Made by a program: the position numbers and the translations under genes
Shown: positions 8,119 through 16,626 of the stretch, piece by piece
Numbering within the stretch: the stretch's first letter is position 1
Layout of the letters: each line of letters opens with the position of its first letter
The notes under the pieces: model-generated
The model's input: the letters and a program-made list of their open reading frames with translations, nothing else
The model's database searches: none
Told to the model about the DNA's origin: nothing
Assembly (NCBI GenBank): GCA_904379015.1
Contig: CAJFHG010000001.1
Location: 109,280 to 173,279, forward strand
Source of the DNA: Candidatus Paralachnospira caecorum
GTDB taxonomy: Bacteria > Bacillota > Clostridia > Lachnospirales > Lachnospiraceae
DNA length: 64,000 bases
Reading direction: 5' to 3'

Positions 8119-9242
8119 CACTGCACCTCCTTTGTCCGGCGGACCAGTTCCTTCACCGTATCCATTAAAACGCGGTAGGTCGGCATCCCCGCCTCTTCCA
8201 TGGTCGCGAGCCCCACTTCCTCCATGGTCCCGCACATCCTCGTATAGATGGGAATGTCCACCTTGTGCTCCTTCACATACCGGGTGATGCCAAGGGCCAT
8301 GTTATCCATCCGGTTGAACCCGCCGATCAGCACAATGAGCACGCCCTTCACCTCCGGGTGACCCGACAGGGTCAGCTCCATGGCGCGGTACATGACCTCC
8401 TCCGTGGTCATACCGCCCAGCTCGCAGAAGCTTGCCACGCGCCCTCCCGCATCGTTTAGGAGGTCCAGAGTCAGCATCCCGGTCCCGGCCCCGTCTGAAA
8501 TCAGGCCCAGGTCCCCGTCCAGAGGCACATAGGTAATGGTGGTCGCTTCCTTCTCCGGTGCCTCATAGCGATAGAGCCGCTTTCTCGCTTCTTCAAGCTG
8601 CGCCATCTTCCCTTCCATATGGGACGCGTGATCGTCGATGACAAACTTGGAATCCATGGCCACCAGCTTCCCCTTCACGGTTCCCAGGGGATTGATCTCC
8701 ACCAAAAGGGCACCTGCATGGAAAAAGGCCTTCTCCACCTGTCTCACCAGGGAAAACAGGTCTTTTTTATCCTCTGCCCGGAGTTTCTTCGCCAGGTAGC
8801 TTAACTGGTAGTCCTTTAACCCCGTAAAGGGATCGATTGGCAGCTTCACGATCTCCTCCGGGTGCTCCTTAGACACCGTCTCGATGTCCATGCCGCCCAT
8901 TCGGCTGGCGATCAGGGTCGGCTCTGACACTCCCTGCAGAGTGATGGACAGATAAAACTCCTTCTCCGCCTTCACCATCTGCTCCGCCAGAAGCCCGTGG
9001 ACCCGGTGCCCTTTGATCTCCATGCGGAGGATCTCCCCCGCGTACCTTCTGTATTCTTCTTCATTCCGGCAGACCTTCACACCGCCTGCCTTTCCTCTCC
9101 CGCCGGTCATGACCTGCGCCTTCAGCACAAAGGGGAAGGGCAGGGGGGCCGGCTCGTCCGGGGAGGTGATGAGCCGGCTTTCCGGCACCGGGATCCCGTA
9201 TTCCCGCATCAGCTGCTTTCCTTCATATTCAAATAGATTCAT
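8118..9242 (-). CDS. sucC: ADP-forming acyl-CoA synthetase beta subunit (succinyl-CoA ligase type)
   Basis: 374 residues. N-terminal ATP-grasp domain beginning MNLFEYEGKQLMREYGIPVP, KAQVMTGGRGKAGGV nucleotide-binding loop and VEINPLG; C-terminal ligase domain with DGAGTGMLTLDLLNDAGG and GGFNRMDNMALGI. Forms the catalytic heterodimer with SucD. Immediately downstream of korC (12 bp), with AAGGAG before the start. Coupling to a 2-oxoacid:ferredoxin oxidoreductase is the arrangement used for substrate-level phosphorylation in amino acid fermentation. Confidence 0.9.
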   Translation of the reverse strand: MNLFEYEGKQLMREYGIPVPESRLITSPDEPAPLPFPFVLKAQVMTGGRGKAGGVKVCRNEEEYRRYAGEILRMEIKGHRVHGLLAEQMVKAEKEFYLSITLQGVSEPTLIASRMGGMDIETVSKEHPEEIVKLPIDPFTGLKDYQLSYLAKKLRAEDKKDLFSLVRQVEKAFFHAGALLVEINPLGTVKGKLVAMDSKFVIDDHASHMEGKMAQLEEARKRLYRYEAPEKEATTITYVPLDGDLGLISDGAGTGMLTLDLLNDAGGRVASFCELGGMTTEEVMYRAMELTLSGHPEVKGVLIVLIGGFNRMDNMALGITRYVKEHKVDIPIYTRMCGTMEEVGLATMEEAGMPTYRVLMDTVKELVRRTKEVQ

Positions 9243-9254
9243 GGCTTCTCCTTA

Positions 9255-9809
9255 TTAATGATAAAGGCCGTGCTCCTTCGCGTAGGCGGCACCTGCCTCC
9301 ACTGCCTGGAAATTCAGTTCCGTAAACCTGGGGTTGACCGTGTCCTTCACCACGTCCAGGAGGTCCTGGTGGCCGATGATGCCCATGGACTCGCTCAAGA
9401 ATCCCAGCATGACCATGTTGGCCGCCATCCGGTTCCCCAGGTCCACCGCGATCTGGGTCGCGGGGACCTCAAAGGTGGTCCGGATGGGACGCACCAGCTC
9501 CGTCACCAGGCCCGGGTCGATCACCAGCACCCCGTCCTCCTCCAGGGTGGGGATGTATTTCTCGTAGGCCGTCTGGAACATCGCCACCAGGAGGTTCTTC
9601 TTCTCCGCCACGGGGGAATTGATGGGCTTCCTGTCGATGATCAGCTCCGCCTGGCACTGGCCGCCCCGGGCCTCCGAGCCGTAGGACTGGGTCTGCACCG
9701 CGTACAGGTCCCCCTTGGTCACTGCCGTTGTTCCTAAGATTACCGCAGACAGGATGATGCCCTGCCCTCCGAAACCGCATAACGTTATTCTCTGGGGATA
9801 TGTAACCAC
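9255..9809 (-). CDS. korC: 2-oxoacid:ferredoxin oxidoreductase gamma subunit
   Basis: 184 residues of the POR gamma domain: LCGFGGQGIILSAVILG near the N-terminus and TQSYGSEARGGQCQAELII, both conserved in KorC/VorC-type gamma subunits. It contributes to CoA binding at the interface with alpha. Thirteen bp separate it from korB. Normal length. Confidence 0.9.
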   Translation of the reverse strand: MVTYPQRITLCGFGGQGIILSAVILGTTAVTKGDLYAVQTQSYGSEARGGQCQAELIIDRKPINSPVAEKKNLLVAMFQTAYEKYIPTLEEDGVLVIDPGLVTELVRPIRTTFEVPATQIAVDLGNRMAANMVMLGFLSESMGIIGHQDLLDVVKDTVNPRFTELNFQAVEAGAAYAKEHGLYH

Positions 9810-9822
9810 GCTCTTCTCCTCC

Positions 9823-10632
9823 TTACATCAGTTCGTTGGTGCCTTCGTAGACCGGCTTTTCCACTCGGATATATTCCCCGCACCGCAGCTTCCCTTCCAG
9901 CTCCTCCGGGGCCATCTTCTTTGCCTGGGCGTCCGTATAGGTGTGCTCCTTGATCCACTGGATCACCGCGATGGGATCCCCGGTCTTCAGGGCGTACCGC
10001 CCGAAATGGGTCGGGCACTGGGACACGATCTCGATCAGGGAGAACCCACGGTGCCTGAGCGCCCGCTCCATGGCCTTTTTGCACTGGACCGGCTGGGCCG
10101 TGGTCCACCGCTCCACATGGGTCGCGCCTGCCGCCTGAGCCAGAGCGCACACATCAAACCGGGGCTCAGCGCTCCCATAAGGGGTCGTCATGGTCCGCGC
10201 CTTCTCCGGAGTGGTGGGGGCCACCTGCCCTCCCGTCATGGCGAAGTTCATGTTGTTTACCATCACCACCGTCACATCCAGGTTTCTTCTGGCCGCGTGG
10301 ATCAGGTGGTTCCCGCCGATCGAGGCGATATCCCCGTCTCCCGCAAAAATCACCACCGGCACCTCCGGCTTCATCATCTTTACGCCGGTCGCCCATGCCA
10401 GGGTTCTGCCGTGCACCCCGTGGAACATGTCGGTCTTGATATAGACCGGGATCCTCGCCGTGCATCCCACGCCCGCAATGTGCACCATCCGTCCCGGGTC
10501 CATGTCAAGCTCCTCCAGGGCCTGCATGTAATAATTCAGTACCTGCCCGCACCCGCACCCGGAGCAGAAAAAGTGCGGCAGCTTCTCCGGCCTTAAATAC
10601 TTCCTCCTGGGATTGATCTTCAGTTCGCTCAT
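9823..10632 (-). CDS. korB: 2-oxoacid:ferredoxin oxidoreductase beta subunit (TPP-binding)
   Basis: 269 residues. TPP pyrophosphate-binding segment FAGDGDIASIGGNH ... NNMNFAMTGGQ and the N-terminal HFFCSGCGCGQ, plus CPTHFGR, a segment seen in 2-oxoglutarate-type enzymes. Catalyses oxidative decarboxylation of a 2-oxoacid to acyl-CoA with reduction of ferredoxin. Starts 2 bp after the korA stop. Whether 2-oxoglutarate or a branched-chain 2-oxoacid is used is not resolved here. Confidence 0.9.
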   Translation of the reverse strand: MSELKINPRRKYLRPEKLPHFFCSGCGCGQVLNYYMQALEELDMDPGRMVHIAGVGCTARIPVYIKTDMFHGVHGRTLAWATGVKMMKPEVPVVIFAGDGDIASIGGNHLIHAARRNLDVTVVMVNNMNFAMTGGQVAPTTPEKARTMTTPYGSAEPRFDVCALAQAAGATHVERWTTAQPVQCKKAMERALRHRGFSLIEIVSQCPTHFGRYALKTGDPIAVIQWIKEHTYTDAQAKKMAPEELEGKLRCGEYIRVEKPVYEGTNELM

Positions 10633-10633
10633 C

Positions 10634-11788
10634 TTACCGGACCCCCTTCTTAATCTCTTCTAATATCTCGTAGGCTGTGTGCACCAGACCAAGGTTCTTG
10701 GTGACCGGGATGACGCCGCACCGGCCTGCGGCCACTCTCCTGATCTCGTTCACATATTTCCCCATATTCATCTCCACCGCAAAGATCTTCGATACCTGCC
10801 CTGCTATCTCGGCGATGGCCTTCTCGGGCACCGGCCATACGTTGCACAGCTTCAGCACGCCCGCTTTGATCCCCGATTCCCGGGCAAGCTCAGCCGCCTC
10901 GATGGCCGGCCGCACCTCGCTCCCGTAGGCAATGAGGGCATACTCCGCATCGTCCATGTAGAACTTTTCCGTCCTGCAGATCCGGTCCGCGTTCTCCCGC
11001 ACCTTCCCGCAGATCCGCTTGTACAGGCGGTCAAACACCACCGGATCCCAGTCGATCCCGCCCTTCTCGTCATGGGGATTCAGGGAATAGATCGTCTGGT
11101 ATCCCTCCGCCAGGGGCGCTATGTCTGGACAGCCGTATTCTGGCGCCGCGAAGGGCAGATACTCCTCCGGGGGCAGGCTCGTATAGGTCCTCTCATACAG
11201 GTCGATAGCCGATGCCTCAGGGATATCCAGCCGCTCCCTCATCAGGGCGATGGTCGTCTCGGACATGACAATGACCGGGTTCCGGTATTCCTCCGCCAGA
11301 TTGAAGGCCCATATGGTGTAGTCATAAAGCTCCTGGACGGAAGAGGGACATACCACGATGGCTTCATAATCGCCGCTGGCACCGTACCGCATCTGGTAAA
11401 CGTCCGCCTGGCTCGCGTAATTTTCCCCGCGGCACCTCTGCACGTCCGCGATCACCAGGGGCGCCTCCACCGTATAGGCATAGCCGAGGCCCTCCTGCAT
11501 GTAGTTGTAGCCGGCGCTGGCAGTGGCAGTCATGACCTTGCCCCCTGCCAGGGATGCGCCTGTGCAGGCAAAGATCGAAAACAGTTCATCCTCTCCCTGG
11601 ACAAACTTCCCGCCCACCTCGGGCAGCCTTTGGGACATCCGCTCGGAAATCTCGTTGGCAGGCGTGATCGGGTATCCGCCAAAGAAGTTACATCCGGCGC
11701 TGATCGCCCCTTCCACCAGTGCGTAATTGCCCAGCATGAAATGTACGCCGGTCTTGACACGGTCCTTTGATGCTTTTACGATTGGCAT
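10634..11788 (-). CDS. korA: 2-oxoacid:ferredoxin oxidoreductase alpha subunit
   Basis: 384 residues; first gene of the operon. Contains GNYALVEGAISAGCNFFGGYPITPANEISE, QGEDELFSIFACTGASLAGGKVMTATASAG and VVMSETTIALMRERL-like segments of POR alpha/domain II (written here in pieces of at most 20 residues: the first runs about residues 19-48). Start at MPIVKASKDR (11788), preceded by AAGGAGAACGAAT; the frame extends to 11860 but would cross the promoter. Promoter and operator lie 55-83 bp upstream. Confidence 0.9.
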   Translation of the reverse strand: MPIVKASKDRVKTGVHFMLGNYALVEGAISAGCNFFGGYPITPANEISERMSQRLPEVGGKFVQGEDELFSIFACTGASLAGGKVMTATASAGYNYMQEGLGYAYTVEAPLVIADVQRCRGENYASQADVYQMRYGASGDYEAIVVCPSSVQELYDYTIWAFNLAEEYRNPVIVMSETTIALMRERLDIPEASAIDLYERTYTSLPPEEYLPFAAPEYGCPDIAPLAEGYQTIYSLNPHDEKGGIDWDPVVFDRLYKRICGKVRENADRICRTEKFYMDDAEYALIAYGSEVRPAIEAAELARESGIKAGVLKLCNVWPVPEKAIAEIAGQVSKIFAVEMNMGKYVNEIRRVAAGRCGVIPVTKNLGLVHTAYEILEEIKKGVR

Positions 11789-11842
11789 ATTCGTTCTCCT
11801 TTCTCCACTATCCTTCCCCTTTTGATAGTTTTCCTTTTGTCC

Positions 11843-11871
11843 ATTATATATTGTCGACAAAACATAGTCAA
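11843..11871 (-). promoter_or_regulatory. Promoter of the korA operon with embedded palindrome
   Basis: Minus strand: TTGACT (11871-11866), 17-bp spacer, TATAAT (11848-11843). The spacer contains the perfect 10-bp palindrome TTGTCGACAA (11851-11860), an ideal position for a repressor. The liv operon has the related ATTGTCTACAAT at its start site. Confidence 0.75.
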
Positions 11872-11879
11872 GAATATAA

Positions 11880-11945
11880 TCATCTGTTTTTAAAAAAATC
11901 GCACAAAGATTCTATTACGTTTTTAATATCCTGCCTATTTAACAT
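11880..11945 (-). CDS. Possible 21-residue small protein upstream of korA
   Basis: ATG at 11945 with a strong site (GGGAGG, 6 nt spacing) opens 21 codons ending TGA just before the korA promoter. The product starts MLNRQDIKNVIESL and is predicted amphipathic/helical. It may be a genuine small protein, a leader peptide, or the truncated start of a lost regulator. No homologue recognised. Only the ribosome-binding site supports it. Confidence 0.3.
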   Translation of the reverse strand: MLNRQDIKNVIESLCDFFKNR

Positions 11946-12021
11946 AAGTATCCTCCCTTTTCAATATATTATTGGCAAATGTCTGCTCATGCAGGCATGG
12001 CATCCGCTTGACAGACTGAAA

Positions 12022-12059
12022 ATAAGATAAGGCGCACTTCCATTTAGGAAATGCGCCTT
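12022..12059 (-). terminator. leuS: Terminator of leuS
   Basis: Minus-strand hairpin AAGGCGCATTTCC / GGAAGTGCGCCTT with loop TAAAT (12059-12029), followed by ATCTTATTTTC. It is 93 bp beyond the leuS stop codon. The remaining sequence up to 12151 shows nothing further. Confidence 0.75.
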
Positions 12060-12151
12060 CGCAATTCAATCAGTCAATGCTGTTATCCGTTGCCCTATTC
12101 TCTCATCTTTTGAGAAAAAAGTCAATCCCCGTCCGCAGCATTTCTGCCATT

Positions 12152-14566
12152 TTATTTTACCACAATATTGATGATCCTGCCGGGAACATAAATCTCTTTT
12201 ACAATCGTCCCTGTCAGTTTGCTTCCAAGAGCTTCCCTTCCTGCCGCCAGAGCAGCCTCTTTGTCCAGATCCACAGGAATGGTGATCACGCATCTGGTCT
12301 TTCCGTTGATCTGAACGGCAATCTCCTTCTCGTCATCCGCCATTTTCTCTTCATCATACTTCGGCCATGTGTTGTTTTCAAATACACTGTTCTCATGGCC
12401 CAGTCTGCTCCACAGCTCTTCGCTGATATGGGGAGCGAAGGGCGCCAGCATGGTCACTGCGGTCTCCAGCGTTTCTTTGTCCACTCCGCCTTCCTTCTTG
12501 GCGATGGCGATCATCTTGTTCGTATATTCCATGAATCCGCTGACCACCGTATTCAGACTGAAGCTTTCCAGGCGGCTGGTGATCTCATAAACCATTTTAT
12601 GGCGAAGCTTCTCCATCTCCTTGGTCGGAGCCACATCCGCCTCAATGCTGTCAAGAACCAGGGTCCAGAATCTGTTCAGGAAACGGTTGACGCCGTCGAT
12701 GCCTCTCTCGTCCCATTCAGAATCCAGTTCCGGCGGTCCCACAAACAGCTCGTACATTCTCAGAGAATCACAGCCGTAATCCCGCACCAGATCATCAGGG
12801 GACACCACATTGCCCTTGGATTTGCTCATCTTGATGCCGTTCTTTCCGGTGATCATGCCCTGGTTGAACAGCTTGGTAAAGGGTTCGTCAAAATCCACCA
12901 CTCCGATGTCGTGAAGGAATTTCGTATAGAATCTGGAATAAAGAAGATGCAGCACCGCGTGCTCCACACCGCCGATATACATATCAACGGGAAGATATTT
13001 GTCTGCTTTTTCTTTGGAAACCAGTTCCTGATCATTTTTATTGTCCACATAGCGGAGGAAATACCAGGAGGAACCTGCCCACTGAGGCATGGTATTGGTC
13101 TCTCTCTTGGCCGGACGCCCGCAGACAGGACAAGTCGTGTTCACCCATTCATCGATGGCTGCCAGCGGCGATTCGCCGGTGCCTGTGGGCTGGTAAGATT
13201 CCACATCCGGCAGAAGCAGCGGCAGCTCTTCCTCCGGTACCGGCACACAGCCGCAGTGATCACAGTGAATGATCGGGATCGGCTCACCCCAGTAGCGCTG
13301 TCTGGAGAACACCCAGTCACGCAGCTTATACTGAGTCGTCTTCTTTCCGAGTCCTCTCTCTTCCATAATATCCGGCACTTTGGATTTTGCTTCCTCTGAA
13401 CTCATTCCGTTGAATTCACCGGAATTGATCATGATGCCCGGATTGGTATAAGCCTCCGTCAGATTGGGATTTTCCTTTCCGTCTGGGGAGATCACCTGGA
13501 TGATCGGAATATGGAATTTCGTCGCGAACTCAAAGTCTCTGTCATCATGAGCAGGTACGCACATGATCGCTCCGGTACCATAATCGGCAAGTACATAATC
13601 CGACAGCCAGATCGGCACCTTCGCGCCGTTGATCGGATTGATGGCATAGCTTCCCGTGAACACACCGGTCTTTTCCTTATCCTGAAGACGGTCTACGTTG
13701 GATTTTGTGGAAGCCTGGTAAATATAGTCTTCTACGGCCTGCTTCTGTTCCGGTGTGGCAAGCTTCGCCGCCATGGCATGTTCCGGAGCCAGTACCATAA
13801 AGGTCGCGCCGTAAAGGGTGTCGGGACGGGTCGTATAAACCTCAATGCTCTCATCTGTTCCGTCCACCTTGAAATTAATATCCGCGCCGTAGGATTTTCC
13901 GATCCAGTCTGTCTGCATCTTCTTAACCTTTTCCGGCCAGTCCAGCTTATCCAGATCGTTCAGCAGTCTGTCCGCGTAGGCGGTGATCTTCAGCATCCAC
14001 TGCTTCAGATTCTTCTTTGTCACCGGCGCGCCGCACCGCTCGCAGCATCCGTTTACCACTTCCTCATTGGCCAGACCGGTCTTACAGGAAGGGCACCAGT
14101 TAATGGGCATTTCTTTTTCATAGGCAAGCCCCGCCTTAAACATTTTCACAAAGATCCACTGGGTCCATTTATAGAAAGACGGATCTGTCGTGTTGACTTC
14201 CATATCCCAGTCATAAATAGCCGCGATCTGTTTGATCTGTTCGCGGATATGATTGATGTTGTCAGCAGTCGATTTCGCGGGATGCTCTCCCATTTTGATC
14301 GCATAGTTTTCAGCGGGAAGGCCGAATGCGTCCCATCCCATGGGATGGATCAGATAATAGCCCTGCAGCATTTTGTAGCGGCTCCACACATCTGAAATCA
14401 CATAGCCTCTCCAGTGTCCCACATGAAGACCGTTCCCGGAGGGATAGGGGAACATGTCAAGACAGTAATACTTCGGCTTTTTGCCGTCGTTGACATTAAT
14501 GGGATGCTCTTCCCATTTCTTTGTCCATTTCTTTTCCACTTCCTTATGGTTATAAGGGATAGCCAT
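12152..14566 (-). CDS. leuS: Leucyl-tRNA synthetase
   Basis: 804-residue class I synthetase of bacterial length. HIGH-like motif PYPSGNGLHVGHWRGYV near residue 40, a zinc-type CPSC...CCERCGAP insertion, the CP1 editing domain (TTRPDTLYGATFMV; the DDRDFEFA region), KMSKS in GIKMSKSKGNVVSPD, and the C-terminal anticodon-binding domain. Charges tRNA-Leu. The gene stands alone behind a T-box leader, so it is expected to be induced when leucyl-tRNA charging falls. Confidence 0.97.
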   Translation of the reverse strand: MAIPYNHKEVEKKWTKKWEEHPINVNDGKKPKYYCLDMFPYPSGNGLHVGHWRGYVISDVWSRYKMLQGYYLIHPMGWDAFGLPAENYAIKMGEHPAKSTADNINHIREQIKQIAAIYDWDMEVNTTDPSFYKWTQWIFVKMFKAGLAYEKEMPINWCPSCKTGLANEEVVNGCCERCGAPVTKKNLKQWMLKITAYADRLLNDLDKLDWPEKVKKMQTDWIGKSYGADINFKVDGTDESIEVYTTRPDTLYGATFMVLAPEHAMAAKLATPEQKQAVEDYIYQASTKSNVDRLQDKEKTGVFTGSYAINPINGAKVPIWLSDYVLADYGTGAIMCVPAHDDRDFEFATKFHIPIIQVISPDGKENPNLTEAYTNPGIMINSGEFNGMSSEEAKSKVPDIMEERGLGKKTTQYKLRDWVFSRQRYWGEPIPIIHCDHCGCVPVPEEELPLLLPDVESYQPTGTGESPLAAIDEWVNTTCPVCGRPAKRETNTMPQWAGSSWYFLRYVDNKNDQELVSKEKADKYLPVDMYIGGVEHAVLHLLYSRFYTKFLHDIGVVDFDEPFTKLFNQGMITGKNGIKMSKSKGNVVSPDDLVRDYGCDSLRMYELFVGPPELDSEWDERGIDGVNRFLNRFWTLVLDSIEADVAPTKEMEKLRHKMVYEITSRLESFSLNTVVSGFMEYTNKMIAIAKKEGGVDKETLETAVTMLAPFAPHISEELWSRLGHENSVFENNTWPKYDEEKMADDEKEIAVQINGKTRCVITIPVDLDKEAALAAGREALGSKLTGTIVKEIYVPGRIINIVVK

Positions 14567-14595
14567 AGCAGATACGTCCTTTCTTCATACAATAT

Positions 14596-14872
14596 AAAAA
14601 GCCCTTTCTCTCTATAGATATAGAGACGAAGGGGCCAGTCCGCGGTACCACTCTATTTCACAGCCAGACGCTGTGCACTCAATACTTCTGTAACGGGAAG
14701 AACCGCCGCATCCTACTTGGCAGGCAGCATAACGCCGGCTGTTGGGATACGGAACTCAGAGACCAGTTCAGGAAGATCCGGCAACTGCCTCTCACCGCCC
14801 GGCAGCTCTCTGATGCCTTGTCAATCCCTACTCTTTCTCTTCACTGTCTTTTGCTTTCTGCTTTTCTGCATA
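14596..14872 (-). promoter_or_regulatory. T-box leader of leuS
   Basis: Minus-strand leader of ~280 nt containing the conserved antiterminator sequence GAGTGGTACCGCGG (14653-14640) and a terminator hairpin ending in a T run (14636-14596). Uncharged tRNA-Leu binding would favour antitermination. Within Stem I a CUC triplet (in GGTCTCTGAGTTCC) is a candidate leucine specifier; this assignment is tentative because the structure was not folded. Confidence 0.9.
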
Positions 14873-14881
14873 TCTTTGGTT

Positions 14882-14910
14882 ATTATACCTGCCGCGGCGC
14901 CGTTTGTCAA
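14882..14910 (-). promoter_or_regulatory. Consensus promoter of the leuS T-box transcript
   Basis: TTGACA (14910-14905), 17-bp spacer, TATAAT (14887-14882) on the minus strand: both hexamers are perfect. Confidence 0.85.
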
Positions 14911-14985
14911 GCGCTCCTCTTTCGTTCCTCCGCCTTTCCCGGAAGCTCATTGTTCTTTTTTTGTATGTTTTTCCGAAAATTTGTG

Positions 14986-15014
14986 TTGACAAGCGAAGAC
15001 TTATATAGTATAGT
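14986..15014 (+). promoter_or_regulatory. Promoter of tRNA-Thr
   Basis: TTGACA (14986-14991), 17-bp spacer, TATAGT (15009-15014), about 43 bp before the tRNA 5' end. Confidence 0.8.
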
Positions 15015-15056
15015 ATTCATGTTGCCGCTGAAAAGCGAACACAAAACCAAATTGAT

Positions 15057-15129
15057 GCTGGCGTGGCACAGGCGGTAGCGCACCTCATTGGTAATGAGGA
15101 GGTCGGCGGTTCGAGTCCGCTCGCCAGCT
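15057..15129 (+). tRNA. tRNA-Thr (GGT)
   Basis: 73-nt cloverleaf: acceptor GCTGGCG/CGCCAGC with discriminator T, anticodon arm CCTCA-TTGGTAA-TGAGG giving anticodon GGT, T arm around GTTCGAGTC. CCA is not encoded. Confidence 0.96.
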
Positions 15130-15134
15130 CTTAG

Positions 15135-15169
15135 AAAAAACCGTAACCTCAAGGGGTTGCGGTTTTTTT
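15135..15169 (+). terminator. Terminator after tRNA-Thr
   Basis: AAACCGTAACC / GGTTGCGGTTT hairpin followed by T7, directly behind the tRNA. Confidence 0.9.
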
Positions 15170-15252
15170 GTCGCAATACCCCCGTCCAATGGCTGCCATG
15201 CCTGCACGAACGGACAAATCTGACATCCGGACATAGATCCCTTAAATGCACG

Positions 15253-15279
15253 CATCCCTGCGTCCGGGACGCAGGGATG
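15253..15279. terminator. 12-bp hairpin between tRNA-Thr and the CNNM gene
   Basis: Perfect arms CATCCCTGCGTC / GACGCAGGGATG around a CGG loop, followed by TTTT on the plus strand. It lies 34 bp beyond the stop of the minus-strand CNNM/CorC gene and could end transcription from either side. Confidence 0.55.
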
Positions 15280-15312
15280 TTTTCCATATCGGATCAGATC
15301 AGATTCTGCCGT

Positions 15313-16626
15313 TTATGTTTCTTCTTCCGGTTTCTCTGTAAGGATTACAGTAGTGGAGCCGATCCTGTGCTTTTTGACAGAATGCACATCGATTTTCAGA
15401 TTTTCGTATTCGCATGTAAAGCTCTCGCCGTCTCCCGGCACCTTCCCGATGATGTCACACAGAAATCCGTTGAAGGTGTCGTAAACGTCGGTGGGAAGCT
15501 CGATTCCCAGTGCCTCAGCCACGTCATCCAGCTGCGCGTAGCCCTGAATCTCCCATTTATTCTGGCCGGTTTTTCTGATTCCAAGAGATTTTTCCTGTTC
15601 TTCCGGCTCGTACCAGTCTCCCACCAGTTCCTCGATCAGATCTCTCAGCGTAACGATTCCCGTCATTCCGCCGTATTCATCGATGACTACAGCAAAACAG
15701 CTTCTGCTCTTTTTCATATTCTGGAACAGTACATTGGCTTTCATTGCCTCCGGCACAAAATAAGCCGGCTGCACAGCCTCCTTCATGACCTTTTCCCTGG
15801 ATCGGTCCGCCATGCGGAAATACAGCTTCGTATCCAGAATCCCTTCAATATTATCCCGGCTTTCCCGGCAGACAGGATAATAGGTATGGTAGCTTTCCCG
15901 GATGATCCGGTCCCATTCCTCCATGCTGTCCTCCGTATACAGCGCGGTTACCTTGATCCGGTGCGTACACACCTGGCTGACAGGGATGTCGTCAAACTCA
16001 AAAATATTCTGGATCATCTCGGTCTCGTCCGAATCGATAATGCCCTGCTTATTTCCGGCCAGCAGCACCATCTGAATCTCTTCCTCTGTCACTTCATCGT
16101 CATTATCACTGGGATCGATCCCCAAAAGCCGGAGTATCCCATTGGTGGAAGCAGTCAGAAGCGCTACCAGCGGCGCGAAGGCCTTTGATACAAAACTCAG
16201 GGTTCCTGCCATTCCCAGAGCCATTTCTTCCGTCTTCTTCATGGCGATCCGCTTAGGCACCAGTTCTCCCAGCACCAGACTGAAATAGGACAGAATCAGC
16301 GTGATCAGCACAACGGCAATGGAGTTGAGTACCGATTCCGGAACCGGCACGCCGGCTTTCAGAAGCGCCGACACCAGAGGACCGGCAAAATTGTCGGCCG
16401 CGAAGGCACTGCCCAGGAATCCGGCCAGAGTGATCGCCACCTGGATCGTAGCCAGAAAACGGGCCGGTTCCTTTGTAAGCCTGGAAAGCTTCCCGGCCCG
16501 TTTGTCCCCCTGCTCCGTCAACATCTTCAGCTTCATCTCATTCATGGAAATCACCGCGATTTCCGCACTGGCAAACACCGCGTTGAGCGCGATCAATACA
16601 ACCTGCAGTATCACTGCTCCTATCAT
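15313..16626 (-). CDS. CNNM/CorC-type membrane protein with CBS domains (hemolysin C family)
   Basis: 437 residues: N-terminal DUF21/CNNM membrane domain with about four hydrophobic segments (residues 1-150), two CBS domains (about 200-330; EYGGMTGIVTLRDLIEELVGD is typical) and a C-terminal CorC_HlyC domain (QGYAQLDDVAEALG...). Family members are linked to Mg/Co efflux; 'hemolysin' is a historical name. Overlaps the rlmB stop by ATGA (16623-16626), so it is translated in the cysE-cysS-mrnC-rlmB operon. Confidence 0.88.
   Translation of the reverse strand: MIGAVILQVVLIALNAVFASAEIAVISMNEMKLKMLTEQGDKRAGKLSRLTKEPARFLATIQVAITLAGFLGSAFAADNFAGPLVSALLKAGVPVPESVLNSIAVVLITLILSYFSLVLGELVPKRIAMKKTEEMALGMAGTLSFVSKAFAPLVALLTASTNGILRLLGIDPSDNDDEVTEEEIQMVLLAGNKQGIIDSDETEMIQNIFEFDDIPVSQVCTHRIKVTALYTEDSMEEWDRIIRESYHTYYPVCRESRDNIEGILDTKLYFRMADRSREKVMKEAVQPAYFVPEAMKANVLFQNMKKSRSCFAVVIDEYGGMTGIVTLRDLIEELVGDWYEPEEQEKSLGIRKTGQNKWEIQGYAQLDDVAEALGIELPTDVYDTFNGFLCDIIGKVPGDGESFTCEYENLKIDVHSVKKHRIGSTTVILTEKPEEET

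Noticed and set aside
10679..11770. 363-codon plus-strand open frame antisense to korA
   Set aside because: Same cause; no start site, composition unlike a protein.
12077..13399. 440-codon plus-strand frame antisense to leuS
   Set aside because: The minus-strand LeuRS is unambiguous; this frame is its shadow.
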